Below, piece by piece: positions 44,655 to 53,393 of a DNA stretch of 64,000 nt. Position 1 is the stretch's first letter. Every line of letters begins with the position of its first letter. Under the pieces are notes generated by a model. It had not been told where the DNA came from. It saw nothing but the letters and a program-made list of their open reading frames with translations, and did no database searches. The stretch comes from Flavobacteriales bacterium (lineage in GTDB: Bacteria > Bacteroidota > Bacteroidia > Flavobacteriales_F > PHOS-HE28), in assembly GCA_016788295.1 (NCBI GenBank), contig JAEUSY010000004.1, forward strand, positions 62,001-126,000, given 5' to 3'. The position numbers were made by a program, and so were the translations under genes.

Positions 44655-46007
44655 ATGAGAACCACTCTCCGCTCCCTCACCCTTGTGCTGGCTGGGGCCT
44701 TCGGCCTGGCAGCCTTTGCGCAGCCTACACCACCCTACCCGATCCTCATCACGGGATATGTCCAGGGATGCATGCCCAACAGCCAAGTGAACATTGCGTC
44801 CATGCCAGGGGCGCAACCCACTTGGAATTACACCCTCGACCTCGTGAACTGTGGATTTGACACCGTGGCCTGGATGCAGAGCCCCGGTGGCGGATTCGTC
44901 ATCACGGTACCCTGCAATGGGGCCCTGCTCACCGCCGTGGGCCAGTACCAAGTAGATCCTTCCGGATCAGATTCGATCATGGTGGTCCTGAACTGCGGTG
45001 GTGGCGGCACACCCGATTGCCTGGGAGTGCCAGGTGGCAGCGCGCTGCCCGGCACGGCATGCACCACGGCACTTGGCCAGGCGGGTGTTTGGAGCGCCGA
45101 CTGCGAATGTTTAACGAACGCACTTGTGGATTGCGAAGGCATTCCCAATGGTCCGGCCATGCCTGGCACGCCTTGCACCAACCCGGCCACAGGACTTTCG
45201 GGCTTCTGGAGCCCTGACTGTGTTTGCCAGGCGGATACGATGGGTGGCAACTACGACTGCCTCGGTGTGCTTAACGGCAGCAACCTGCCCGGTACGCCCT
45301 GCTGGACGCCCGGCACCAACTTCATCGGCACCTGGGATGCGAACTGCAACTGCACAAACGGTGGTGGACTGCCCTGCCAGGCCGGCTTCTGGGTGATCCA
45401 GGCCTATGGCCAGGACAGCCTGCCCGTGCCCAACGAAGTATGGGTGTGGAACCTGAGCACCGGCAACGGCGCACTGACCTACCTGTGGAACTTCGGTGAT
45501 GGCACCAGCAGCACCAGCGCATTCCCAACGCACACTTACAGCCAGAACGGCCCCTATCTGCTCTGCCTCACCATTGCCGATGCCAGCGGCTGCACCAGCA
45601 CTACCTGCGACACCATCTCCATCGGCGAGAACGGCCTGCTCAATGGAATGATCCTCGGTGGCCACCAAGTGGCGAACACGGAACGCACCGATGGCTTCAC
45701 GCTGAACGTGCAGAACCCGCTGACCACCTCCATTGCCGACATGCAGGAACTGACCAACGCCGCCATCTGGCCGAACCCCAGCAATGGCGACCTCAACCTG
45801 GCCCTGGTGGCCACGGCTGACGGCCTGCTGCGCGTGAGCTTCTTCGATGTGAACGGTCGCGAAGTGCGCCAGGAGAGCCGCACGATGAACGCCGGTCGCA
45901 GCCAGCACCGTTTCGACACCAACGACCTGCCGGCAGGCATCTACACCCTGCGCGCCACCGACAGTAAAGGTCACAACATCAGCATCCGGTTCGTGAAAGC
46001 GGATTGA
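44655..46007 (+). CDS. T9SS-sorted surface protein with three Cys-rich repeats and a PKD domain
   Basis: A 450-residue paralogue of the 41620 protein. A signal peptide (SLTLVLAGAFGLAAFAQ) and a beta N-domain (~20-125, ITGYVQGCMPNSQVNIAS) are followed by three DCLGxxxGxxxPGxxC repeats (~130-255), a PKD domain (YLWNFGDGTSSTSAFPTHTY) and a T9SS type A domain (AAIWPNPSNGDLNLALVA, VNGREVRQESR, LPAGIYTLRATD). N-domain, PKD and sorting domain closely match the next gene. A terminator hairpin follows at 46030-46060. Confidence 0.85.
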   Translation: MRTTLRSLTLVLAGAFGLAAFAQPTPPYPILITGYVQGCMPNSQVNIASMPGAQPTWNYTLDLVNCGFDTVAWMQSPGGGFVITVPCNGALLTAVGQYQVDPSGSDSIMVVLNCGGGGTPDCLGVPGGSALPGTACTTALGQAGVWSADCECLTNALVDCEGIPNGPAMPGTPCTNPATGLSGFWSPDCVCQADTMGGNYDCLGVLNGSNLPGTPCWTPGTNFIGTWDANCNCTNGGGLPCQAGFWVIQAYGQDSLPVPNEVWVWNLSTGNGALTYLWNFGDGTSSTSAFPTHTYSQNGPYLLCLTIADASGCTSTTCDTISIGENGLLNGMILGGHQVANTERTDGFTLNVQNPLTTSIADMQELTNAAIWPNPSNGDLNLALVATADGLLRVSFFDVNGREVRQESRTMNAGRSQHRFDTNDLPAGIYTLRATDSKGHNISIRFVKAD

Positions 46008-46029
46008 TCCGCCGTCCGATCCTTCCAGG

Positions 46030-46060
46030 AGCGCCTCGCAGCAATGCGGGGCGCTTCTGC
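46030..46060 (+). terminator. Hairpin after the three-repeat T9SS gene
   Basis: AGCGCC and GGCGCT form a 6-bp stem, extended after a mismatch by CGC/GCG, followed by TTCTGCGTT. The T content after the stem is modest, so efficiency is uncertain. Confidence 0.5.
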
Positions 46061-46159
46061 GTTCGGGGTGGCAGGTGGATTAATTTTCGGTCGCACCCAA
46101 CCCCTCGGCGGTCGGCTCCGTGTATGAGAGTGAACGCCCAACGAACGAAACGCACTCCC

Positions 46160-47689
46160 ATGAAACACATACTGCGCTCCCTGGCCCTTTCCGCCGCCCT
46201 ATCTGGCGGTGTGGCCGCCATGGCCCAGCAACCGTACACGGTCACCATAGGTGGCCAAGTGACCGGATGCACGGGCAACTCCTTTGTGAACATTGTGACA
46301 CTGCCTGGCACCGAGCCAGCGGTGGACATTGACGTCCCCGTTCTACCTTCAAGCTGCACCTTCAGCGCCACGTTGCTTTTTGCCTACCCCACTGGTGGGT
46401 TCACCATCAGCACACCATGCCAAGGTGCCATTCAAACGGACACGGTGCTGTACGAAACGGACCCGATCATGGACTCGGCCTTGGTGTACGTGGTGTTCAA
46501 CTGCGGCGGCACCGCACCGGACTGCCTTGGCATACCCGGTGGTAGTGCCCTGCCCGGAACAGCCTGCACCACCTTCCTCGGAATTGCCGGTACTTGGAGC
46601 GCGGATTGCGAATGCATCCCGAACGCCTCCTCATGCCAGGCCTGCTTCACCGTAGAGCAGTCCACTTCCGGTGGTAACGCTATCCCGTTCACTGCTGACC
46701 TCACCAGTTGCAGCATCAGTTCGGGAGGCTCATACTTGCTCGGCTGGGAATTGCCCAACGGCGGTGCGGCCACAGGAGAAAGCACCACCTTCACATTCCC
46801 CGGCAGTGGCTTCTATAATGTTTGCCTATGGATGGCAGGTACGGATAACAACTGCGTGAGCACGATGTGCGATTCCGTATTCGTTGACACCGACGGTACA
46901 GTATCCATGGGTTCGACCGTGAACTGGGATTGCCTCGGCATACCCAATGGACCCGATCTGCCAGGAACGCCATGCACCCATCCGACCCTTGGTGCAGGCA
47001 CATGGGATGCCAACTGTTTCTGTGATCCTGACAGTACGACCATCACCTGCCAGGCCGGCTTCTGGGTGATGCAGGCCTACACGTACACCGATACCATCAA
47101 CAACCCCGGCGGTGGTGTGGAACCCATCCCCAACGAAGTGTGGGTGTGGAACCTGAGCAGCGGTGGCGATGGCAACTACCAGTTCCTGTGGAACTTCGGT
47201 GATGGCACCACAAGCACCGATCCTTACCCCACACACGTGTACGCAACGGGAGGCCCCTACCAGCTGTGCCTCACCATGGTGGACGGCACGGGCTGCACCT
47301 CCACCTTCTGCGACACGGTATCCATTGATGAGAACGGTCTTTACGACGGCATGCGACCCGGTAACGGTGAAGTACGCTCGGGCTTTACGCTCAATGTGAT
47401 CGCCCAACTGCCCACGGCTGTTCCCGCGCATGAGCAACTGAACGACATCGCACTGTGGCCCAACCCTGTGGAGGACATGATCGGCCTTTCGCTGAACAGC
47501 GCGATGAACAGCAACCTCACCATGGACATCATCGACCTGAACGGCCGTGTGGTGCGCAGCACGAACGAGGCCGTGGCCGGTGGCCGCAACCGCTTCGAGG
47601 TGAACGTGAGCGACCTGAACGCAGGCCTTTACATGATCCGCTTGACCAACGGCCAACAGACCACCACCCGCCGTTTCGTGAAGCGCTGA
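46160..47689 (+). CDS. T9SS-sorted surface protein with two Cys-rich repeats and PKD-like domains
   Basis: A 509-residue paralogue of the two preceding repeat proteins. A signal peptide (SLALSAALSGGVAAMAQ) and the beta N-domain (GGQVTGCTGNSFVNIVTLPG) are followed by one Cys-rich repeat (DCLGIPGGSALPGTACTT), a PKD-like domain (~165-255, CQACFTVEQSTSGG to VSTMCDSVFVDT), a second repeat (DCLGIPNGPDLPGTPCTH), a second PKD domain (FLWNFGDGTTSTDPYPTHVY) and a T9SS type A domain (IALWPNPVEDMIGLSLNS, LNGRVVRSTN, LNAGLYMIRLTN). Its ~70-bp leader resembles that of the 44655 gene, so the two arose by tandem duplication including upstream DNA. The sigma factor gene follows. Confidence 0.85.
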   Translation: MKHILRSLALSAALSGGVAAMAQQPYTVTIGGQVTGCTGNSFVNIVTLPGTEPAVDIDVPVLPSSCTFSATLLFAYPTGGFTISTPCQGAIQTDTVLYETDPIMDSALVYVVFNCGGTAPDCLGIPGGSALPGTACTTFLGIAGTWSADCECIPNASSCQACFTVEQSTSGGNAIPFTADLTSCSISSGGSYLLGWELPNGGAATGESTTFTFPGSGFYNVCLWMAGTDNNCVSTMCDSVFVDTDGTVSMGSTVNWDCLGIPNGPDLPGTPCTHPTLGAGTWDANCFCDPDSTTITCQAGFWVMQAYTYTDTINNPGGGVEPIPNEVWVWNLSSGGDGNYQFLWNFGDGTTSTDPYPTHVYATGGPYQLCLTMVDGTGCTSTFCDTVSIDENGLYDGMRPGNGEVRSGFTLNVIAQLPTAVPAHEQLNDIALWPNPVEDMIGLSLNSAMNSNLTMDIIDLNGRVVRSTNEAVAGGRNRFEVNVSDLNAGLYMIRLTNGQQTTTRRFVKR

Positions 47690-47706
47690 ACCGAACGCTG
47701 ATGAAC

Positions 47707-47743
47707 GCCGAAGGGCCTTCGTTCTGATGGAAGGCCCTTCGGC
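47707..47743 (+). other. Perfect 14-bp hairpin just upstream of the ECF sigma gene
   Basis: GCCGAAGGGCCTTC at 47707-47720 pairs perfectly with GAAGGCCCTTCGGC at 47730-47743 across a nine-base loop. No T-tract follows on either strand, so it is not a classical terminator, but it could block readthrough from the T9SS gene. It ends nine bases before the sigma factor ATG, leaving almost no room for a separate promoter; a CCCTTCG -7-like box lies inside its right arm. Confidence 0.7.
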
Positions 47744-47752
47744 ACATCGCCG

Positions 47753-48316
47753 ATGATACCAGAGACCCTCATAGCACGCTGCATCCGCGAGGAGCCCAAG
47801 GCACAGTACGAACTGTACCGGGCGCTGTATGGCCAGATGATGGCCATTTGCTGCCGCTATGAACGCAACAAACAGGACGCCGTGGCCCGCATGAACCAAG
47901 GCTTTCTGAAGATCCTGACCAACCTGGGCAAACGACGGCCCGACGTGCCCTTTGAACTGTGGACCCGACGCATCATGATCAACACGGTGATCGACGAATA
48001 CCGCAAGGACCGCCAGCGAAAGGCCAGCGAAAGCCTGGACGCCTCGTTGGATGAGTCCACGTTGGTGGAAGTGAACGACTACCTGCGCCACATGGAATCC
48101 GACGCCTTCGCAGAGCTGCTGCAACGCGTGCCGGACATGTCGCGCAAGGTCTTCAACCTCTTCGCCATCGATGGCTTCGGCCACCAGGAGATCGCACAGA
48201 TGCTGGGCATCAGCGAAGGCACCTCGAAATGGCATGTGGCCAACGCGCGCCAAACGCTTCAACAGGCCATTGCACAGCTGGCCGGACAGACCACCGCAAA
48301 GACCGCCATCCGATGA
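47753..48316 (+). CDS. ECF-type RNA polymerase sigma factor
   Basis: A 187-residue sigma factor. Region 2 (residues ~20-85) includes ELYRALYGQMMAICCRYERN and FELWTRRIMINTVIDEYRKD; region 4 (~120-175) holds the helix-turn-helix AIDGFGHQEIAQMLGISEGT. No N- or C-terminal extension is present. The stop codon overlaps the start of the next gene in ATGA, so the anti-sigma partner is translationally coupled. It likely directs a small regulon; the T9SS genes upstream are candidates, but no recognition site was identified. Confidence 0.93.
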   Translation: MIPETLIARCIREEPKAQYELYRALYGQMMAICCRYERNKQDAVARMNQGFLKILTNLGKRRPDVPFELWTRRIMINTVIDEYRKDRQRKASESLDASLDESTLVEVNDYLRHMESDAFAELLQRVPDMSRKVFNLFAIDGFGHQEIAQMLGISEGTSKWHVANARQTLQQAIAQLAGQTTAKTAIR

Positions 48317-49998
48317 ACCACGACAACGAATTCGACGAGCTGGCCCGGCGCAAGCTGAGCGAACAGGCGTTCCCTTTTGAGGAGGCGCACTGGGAGCTGG
48401 CCGAGCAGGCGATCGCCGCACAACGCGGCCGTAAACGCGGCGGCTTCTGGCTGCTGGGCGCCGCCGCACTGCTGTTGGTGAGCACCGCCGCTTGGTGGAC
48501 GCTTCGCGAAACAGAGCTCAAAGCGGAGCCGCTGGCTGCTGCGACCACCGAACAGAACACGGACAAGGCAACAACAGCGCCCCACACATCGGAGAAGATC
48601 ACCGAGACCGCACCGTCCTCTTTTTCGTTATCGGAAATTCCTTCGGAAAACACGGCAGCGAACACGAACACCACGTCCTCCACTTCGACTGACGTCAATA
48701 GTTCGAGTACATCTACCACTGCGTCTTCGGCTTCCACAGTGAAGAGCACATCCACAGCACAGGTATCATCTACGAAGACCACGACCGCGGCTACCGGCAA
48801 GGCCAGCTTAAGTATGCCGCGAACGGAACGTACTGCAACGCCCAAGAACTCGGGCAATGCACCCACGGCGAACGCAGCCAGCAACGCCACTGCGACCACC
48901 AGTTCAACCGGAACAACACTGGGCACAAGCATTCCGCAAGCCGAAGGGAACGGAGCGAGCACATTGCCCGCAACCACCGCTTCCACAGGCGCTTCGCTCA
49001 GCGCAGGTACAACCCCGGTCCAAGACCCCTTGGCATCACCCGAAGCCAATGCTTCGGAGGCGAACGTGGCACCTTCCGCAGTGAGCAGCAATGCTCAAGC
49101 AGTGGACGCTGACACGCCGGACCACACGGAACTGATCACGATCCTCACTTCAGTATCAACGACAGTTCCAGCAGACAGCGCCAACTCAGCACCAGCCGTA
49201 GCTGCACCGCTCGTGGCGCCGATCATTCCGGACCGTGCCCCCTGGGAGATCAGCATGCTGGGTGGTGCGTTCTCATCCACCGGCAATTACAGCGGAGGCA
49301 ACAGCGACAGTTGGTCCAACGGCATCACGCCGGAAACCACCATGGGGTATGGTGCCGAGCTGATGCACATGGGCCGCAACATCGGCCTCGGCTTCGGTGT
49401 GCACTATGGCACCTATGCCGAACGGATCAAGGTGGATGCCATCGACAACACCACGGTGGAACGCTGGAACTACTGGTACCTCGCTCCGGTCGACACCACC
49501 ATCCTCTTCATCACGGACACCATCATTCAGAACGGACAGGTCTATTACGTGGGCCAATCCATCAACACCACGGTGAACGTGATCACACTGGGCAGCGACA
49601 GCACCGTCACGACGATGCGTGTGCGCGATGCGCGCGAGCTACGCGTTACCACCAGCTACTTCGAGATCCCGATGTTGTTCGATGCGCACGTGGTGCAAGG
49701 CCGCTGGAGCCTGGGCCTGCGCGGTGGTCCCACGGTGGGTCTGCTCAGTGGCCGTACCGGAGCGCTACCCAACAGCACCAACGATGGCTACACCGAGCTG
49801 GGTGATCAGGCCTTCCGCGAGGTGGTCTTCGGCTACACGGCGCGCGCCTACATCCGCTACCGCTGGAACGCCGCTTGGTCCGTGGGCATTGAACCGGCCC
49901 TTCGTGGCCAGTTCAGCAACAGCCTGAGCGATGGCGACGTGCAGCGCCACAGCCGCGCTTTCGGGGGCATGATCAGCCTCTCGTACCGCCTGCGTTGA
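48313..49998 (+). CDS. Predicted dual-membrane-spanning anti-sigma factor (cytoplasmic tail, TM, linker, OM barrel)
   Basis: A 561-residue protein with four parts. Residues 1-43 are a charged cytoplasmic segment (FDELARRKLSEQAFPFEEAH, WELAEQAI) of the type found in anti-sigma proteins paired with Bacteroidota ECF sigma factors. Residues ~44-62 are a single TM helix (GFWLLGAAALLLVSTAAWW). Residues ~63-306 are a low-complexity Ser/Thr/Ala/Asn-rich linker, long enough to cross the periplasm. Residues ~307-561 look like an eight-stranded outer-membrane barrel (WEISMLGGAFSSTGNYSG to FGGMISLSYRLR). This plan matches the dual membrane-spanning anti-sigma factors described in Bacteroides. The 4-bp overlap with the sigma gene supports the pairing. 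Confidence 0.8.
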   Translation: MNHDNEFDELARRKLSEQAFPFEEAHWELAEQAIAAQRGRKRGGFWLLGAAALLLVSTAAWWTLRETELKAEPLAAATTEQNTDKATTAPHTSEKITETAPSSFSLSEIPSENTAANTNTTSSTSTDVNSSSTSTTASSASTVKSTSTAQVSSTKTTTAATGKASLSMPRTERTATPKNSGNAPTANAASNATATTSSTGTTLGTSIPQAEGNGASTLPATTASTGASLSAGTTPVQDPLASPEANASEANVAPSAVSSNAQAVDADTPDHTELITILTSVSTTVPADSANSAPAVAAPLVAPIIPDRAPWEISMLGGAFSSTGNYSGGNSDSWSNGITPETTMGYGAELMHMGRNIGLGFGVHYGTYAERIKVDAIDNTTVERWNYWYLAPVDTTILFITDTIIQNGQVYYVGQSINTTVNVITLGSDSTVTTMRVRDARELRVTTSYFEIPMLFDAHVVQGRWSLGLRGGPTVGLLSGRTGALPNSTNDGYTELGDQAFREVVFGYTARAYIRYRWNAAWSVGIEPALRGQFSNSLSDGDVQRHSRAFGGMISLSYRLR

Positions 49999-50020
49999 TC
50001 GCGTTGCCGATCTTCGGGGC

Positions 50021-50626
50021 ATGAAGCGTTTCGCGCCCTTGCTCCTGCTGGCCATGGTGGGCTGTGCCGATGCGCCAACACCTGAAGCCACAACGATGTC
50101 CAATTTGGAAGAACTGAACGCATCGCCTCGCGCGGGCATCCTCCGTGCCGTGATCGAGATACCTGCGGGCACAGTGGAAAAGCGTCAGTACGATCCGGCC
50201 ACGAACACCTTCCCCATCGACCTGCGCAACGGCCAGCCCCGCCTGATCCGTTTCCTGCCCTACCCGGCCAACTACGGCTTCATCCCGGGCACCAAGATGA
50301 ACAAGGAGGAAGGCGGCGATGGCGATGCGGTGGACGTGTTCGTGCTGTGCGGGGCCGTGCCCAGCGGCACCGTGCTGGAGGTGGAACCCATCGGCATCAT
50401 CGAACTGCTCGATGCCGGTGAACGCGACGACAAATTGGTGGCCCTGCCCATCGATCCGGCATTGCGCACCGTGGAGGCCGGTGATATCCATGAACTGCCG
50501 CAGGCCGCACGCGACATCCTGGTGACCTGGCTGCTCAACTACGACCCCGAGGACGGTGCCGAGCTGGTCGCCGTGAAAGGCAAGGCCGATGCGCTCGCCA
50601 CGGTGGAGCGCTGGCGCACGAAGTGA
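50021..50626 (+). CDS. ppa: Lipoprotein inorganic pyrophosphatase (family I)
   Basis: A 201-residue pyrophosphatase. The family I core is complete: PANYGFIPGTKMNKEEGGDGD and DAVDVFVLCG provide the metal-binding Asp residues. Unusually it starts with a lipoprotein signal peptide (FAPLLLLAMVGCADA, Cys15), so it should be an envelope lipoprotein; such forms are known in Bacteroidota. If exported it cannot pull biosynthetic reactions in the cytoplasm. An internal ATG at 50097 (MSNLEELNASPRAGIL) could give a cytoplasmic form. It abuts the convergent pheT gene. Confidence 0.9.
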   Translation: MKRFAPLLLLAMVGCADAPTPEATTMSNLEELNASPRAGILRAVIEIPAGTVEKRQYDPATNTFPIDLRNGQPRLIRFLPYPANYGFIPGTKMNKEEGGDGDAVDVFVLCGAVPSGTVLEVEPIGIIELLDAGERDDKLVALPIDPALRTVEAGDIHELPQAARDILVTWLLNYDPEDGAELVAVKGKADALATVERWRTK

Positions 50627-53062
50627 TCATCTGCGCAGTTCCGCGCCCAGCTCCTTCTCGAAAGCCTGGCGGATGCGGCCCATGGCCTTGTCCACCTGCT
50701 CATCGGTCAGCGTCCTCTCGGCATCCTGCAGCGTGAAGCTGAGCGCGTAGCTCTTCTTGCCCGCCGGCAGTTTGTCGCCCTGGTACACATCGAAGAGGCC
50801 CACCTCGCGCAGCAGCTTGCGCTCCGCGTTGAAGGCCAGCTTGCGCAACTGCTCGAAGCGCACGCCCTGCTCCAGCAACAGGCTGAGGTCGCGGCGTACG
50901 CTCGGGAATCGCGGCACCTCGGTGAAGCCCACGGCCTGTGCGTGGCAGGCATCCAGCAGGGCCTGTTCATCCAGTTCAGCGAACACCACGGGCTGGTTCA
51001 CATCCGCGGCCTTCAGCGCCGGCTTGCGTACCGCGCCGATCAGGCCCACCGGACGGCCCTTGAGCAGCACGGTGCACGCCTTCTCCAGCAGGGCATGGCC
51101 CAGCGGCTCCCAATGCACCAGCTCGGCGAGGCCGAGGCGTTCCAACAGCACCTCCAGCTCCTCCTTCAGGTCGTAGAGATCGCTCTTGGCATCGTCGCTG
51201 CGCCAGCTCTCGCGCTCGCGCCGCCCGGTGATGACCAGGCCCAATGTCTCGCGCTCCACGATGCGGTCGCCGTCCTTGGTGTAGGTGCGGCCCCGCTCGA
51301 AGAAGCGGAGGTCGCGCTGCTGGCGGTTCAGGTTGTAGGCCAGTGCACCGAGCAGGCCCGGCAGCATGGTGGGACGCAGCACGTCCAGCTCGGCGCTGAG
51401 CGCATTGGCCAGCGTTACCAGCTGCTCCGCGGAGTGGCTGCCACCCTTCACCACGCGCTCGCCGCTCACCAGCGAGGGCGTCATTACCTCGCGCAGTCCG
51501 CGGGCGGCGAGGTGGTGGCCCACTTGGGCACGCAGCGATTCCAACGTAAGCGCCTCATGCAGCACTGGTGGTAGCTGCAAGTGCTTCGGCAATGGCACGT
51601 GGTCGTAGCCGTGGATGCGCAGCACCTCCTCCACCACATCGGCCGGGCGATGCACGTCCACGCGGTAGGCGGGCACCTGCACATGCAGGCCCTGTGCATT
51701 GCGCTCGCGGATGCGGAAGTCGAGCAGCTCCAGGATGTGCACCACCTGATCGGCGGGAATGTGCAGACCGGCGAGGCGTTCGAGGTCGGCGAACTTGAGG
51801 TGTACCTCCGAACGGTGCTTCGCCGTGTGGTCGATGTCGGTGATGGACGAGCTGATGCGCGCACCGGCCACCTCCTTCAGCAGCAGGGCCGCGCGCTTCA
51901 GCGCATACACGGTGATCTCGGGGTCCACGCCGCGCTCGAAGCGGAACGAGGCATCGGTGTTCAGTGCGTGGCGGCGGGCGGTGCGGCGGATGGTGGAGGC
52001 CTCGAAGCAGGCGCTCTCCAGGAACACCGTGGTGGTGGCATCGGACACGCCACTACGCAGGCCACCGAACACGCCCGCGATGCAGGCCGGCTTCGTGGCA
52101 TCGGCGATCACCAGGTCATCGGCATCCAAGGTGCGCTCCTTCTCATCGAGGGTGAGGAAGGGCTCGCCCGCGGCCGCCTTGCGCACCACGATGCGGCCGC
52201 CTTCCAACTGGTCGGCATCGAAGGCGTGGAGGGGCTGGCCCAGCTCGTGCTGCACGTAGTTGGTCACGTCCACCACGTTGTTGATGGGCTTCAGGCCGAT
52301 GGCCAGGAGGCGGTCCTGCAGCCACTTGGGCGAGGGGCCCACGCGGATGCCGGTGAGCATAAGGCCCGCATAGCGCGGACAGGCCTTGGCGTCATGCACC
52401 TCCACGGGCACGGTGCGCGCCTCGTCGTCCTGCGCAAAGGCCGACACATCGGGCAGCTTCAGTTCCAACGTGGCGCCGGTGCGGTGGTTCTGGGCGGCGA
52501 TGAGGTCGCGCGCCACGCCCAAATGGCCCAGGGCATCGGTGCGGTTGGGCGTGAGGCCGATCTCCAGCACATGGTCGCTGTGCAGGCCCAGGTGCTGCGC
52601 GGCGGGCGTGCCCACCACGGCGGTGGGGTCCAGCACCAGGATGCCGTCATGGCTCTGGCCCAGGCCCAGTTCGTCCTCGGCGCAGATCATACCATGGCTC
52701 TCCTGCCCGCGGATCTTGCTCTTCTTGATGATGATGCAGGTGCCGTCGGTCATGCACAGGTTGGCGCCCACGGTGGCCACCAGCACCTTCTGCCCGGCCG
52801 CCACGTTGGGGGCGCCGCACACGATCTGCACGGGCTCGCCGCTTCCCAGGTCCACCAGTGTCACACTGAGGCGATCGGCATCGGGGTGCTTGCGGCACTC
52901 CAGCACCTGGCCCACCACCACACCGGCCAGCATGCCCTTGATGGGCTCGTGCAGCTCCACGCTCTCGCACTCCAGCCCGGTGCTGGTGAGGATGGCCGCC
53001 GCCTGCTGGGGCGTGAGGCCGGGTTCAACGTATTGCGTGAGCCAGTTCCAGGAGATGCGCAT
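50627..53062 (-). CDS. pheT: Phenylalanyl-tRNA synthetase beta subunit
   Basis: An 811-residue PheRS beta chain that, with PheS, charges tRNA-Phe. The N-terminal tRNA-binding OB domain (residues ~40-155, GVVVGQVLECRKHPDADRLS), the B3/B4 editing domain (~210-390), B5 (~405-475), the inactive synthetase core (~480-700) and the ferredoxin-fold anticodon domain (~715-811, FPSVRRDLSLLL) are all present in order. pheS is not in the window. The start MRISWNWLTQYV is the family start. A TATCTTCG box at 53117-53124 on this strand is a likely -7 element. Confidence 0.97.
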   Translation of the reverse strand: MRISWNWLTQYVEPGLTPQQAAAILTSTGLECESVELHEPIKGMLAGVVVGQVLECRKHPDADRLSVTLVDLGSGEPVQIVCGAPNVAAGQKVLVATVGANLCMTDGTCIIIKKSKIRGQESHGMICAEDELGLGQSHDGILVLDPTAVVGTPAAQHLGLHSDHVLEIGLTPNRTDALGHLGVARDLIAAQNHRTGATLELKLPDVSAFAQDDEARTVPVEVHDAKACPRYAGLMLTGIRVGPSPKWLQDRLLAIGLKPINNVVDVTNYVQHELGQPLHAFDADQLEGGRIVVRKAAAGEPFLTLDEKERTLDADDLVIADATKPACIAGVFGGLRSGVSDATTTVFLESACFEASTIRRTARRHALNTDASFRFERGVDPEITVYALKRAALLLKEVAGARISSSITDIDHTAKHRSEVHLKFADLERLAGLHIPADQVVHILELLDFRIRERNAQGLHVQVPAYRVDVHRPADVVEEVLRIHGYDHVPLPKHLQLPPVLHEALTLESLRAQVGHHLAARGLREVMTPSLVSGERVVKGGSHSAEQLVTLANALSAELDVLRPTMLPGLLGALAYNLNRQQRDLRFFERGRTYTKDGDRIVERETLGLVITGRRERESWRSDDAKSDLYDLKEELEVLLERLGLAELVHWEPLGHALLEKACTVLLKGRPVGLIGAVRKPALKAADVNQPVVFAELDEQALLDACHAQAVGFTEVPRFPSVRRDLSLLLEQGVRFEQLRKLAFNAERKLLREVGLFDVYQGDKLPAGKKSYALSFTLQDAERTLTDEQVDKAMGRIRQAFEKELGAELRR

Positions 53063-53116
53063 GGTATCCGCCGTAGCCTCGGCGAAGGTGGATGGGGTTC
53101 GGAAAATTGCGGACGG

Positions 53117-53124
53117 CGAAGATA
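53117..53124 (-). promoter_or_regulatory. TATCTTCG -7-like element of pheT
   Basis: On the minus strand this TAnnTTCG box ends 54 bases before the pheT start codon. No -33 TTG is seen at the normal distance. Confidence 0.35.
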
Positions 53125-53288
53125 CTTGGTGGGCGTGGAGGGCGGGTGGCGACGGGCCGCAGTGCTCCGGGCGCCCGGTGGCCGGACCGGGGAACGGACC
53201 ACGGTTTCGCGCCGATCGCGGGATCCAAGAGGGCGGCTAGGGTCGCACACGATGCGTTGTGCCTGGAAATGACCTGTGCGCCTGAAAC

Positions 53289-53319
53289 CATTGCAGGTGC
53301 GGGGAGATCTTGTCAGGCG
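53289..53319 (+). repeat. Direct repeat, copy 1
   Basis: CATTGCAGGTGCGGGGAGAT continuing to CTTGTCAGGCG; copy 2 at 53394-53424 differs at two positions. The copies are 105 bp apart start to start. Confidence 0.75.
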
Positions 53320-53393
53320 TACGGCCGAACACACGACGCGGCAACATTGGAACACGACGCTCACACCCGCGTTCACGCGACGAACACTGACGT

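Noticed and set aside
51581-53272. 563-residue plus-strand frame opposite pheT
   Set aside because: It is an antisense shadow; pheT on the minus strand is full length with all its domains.
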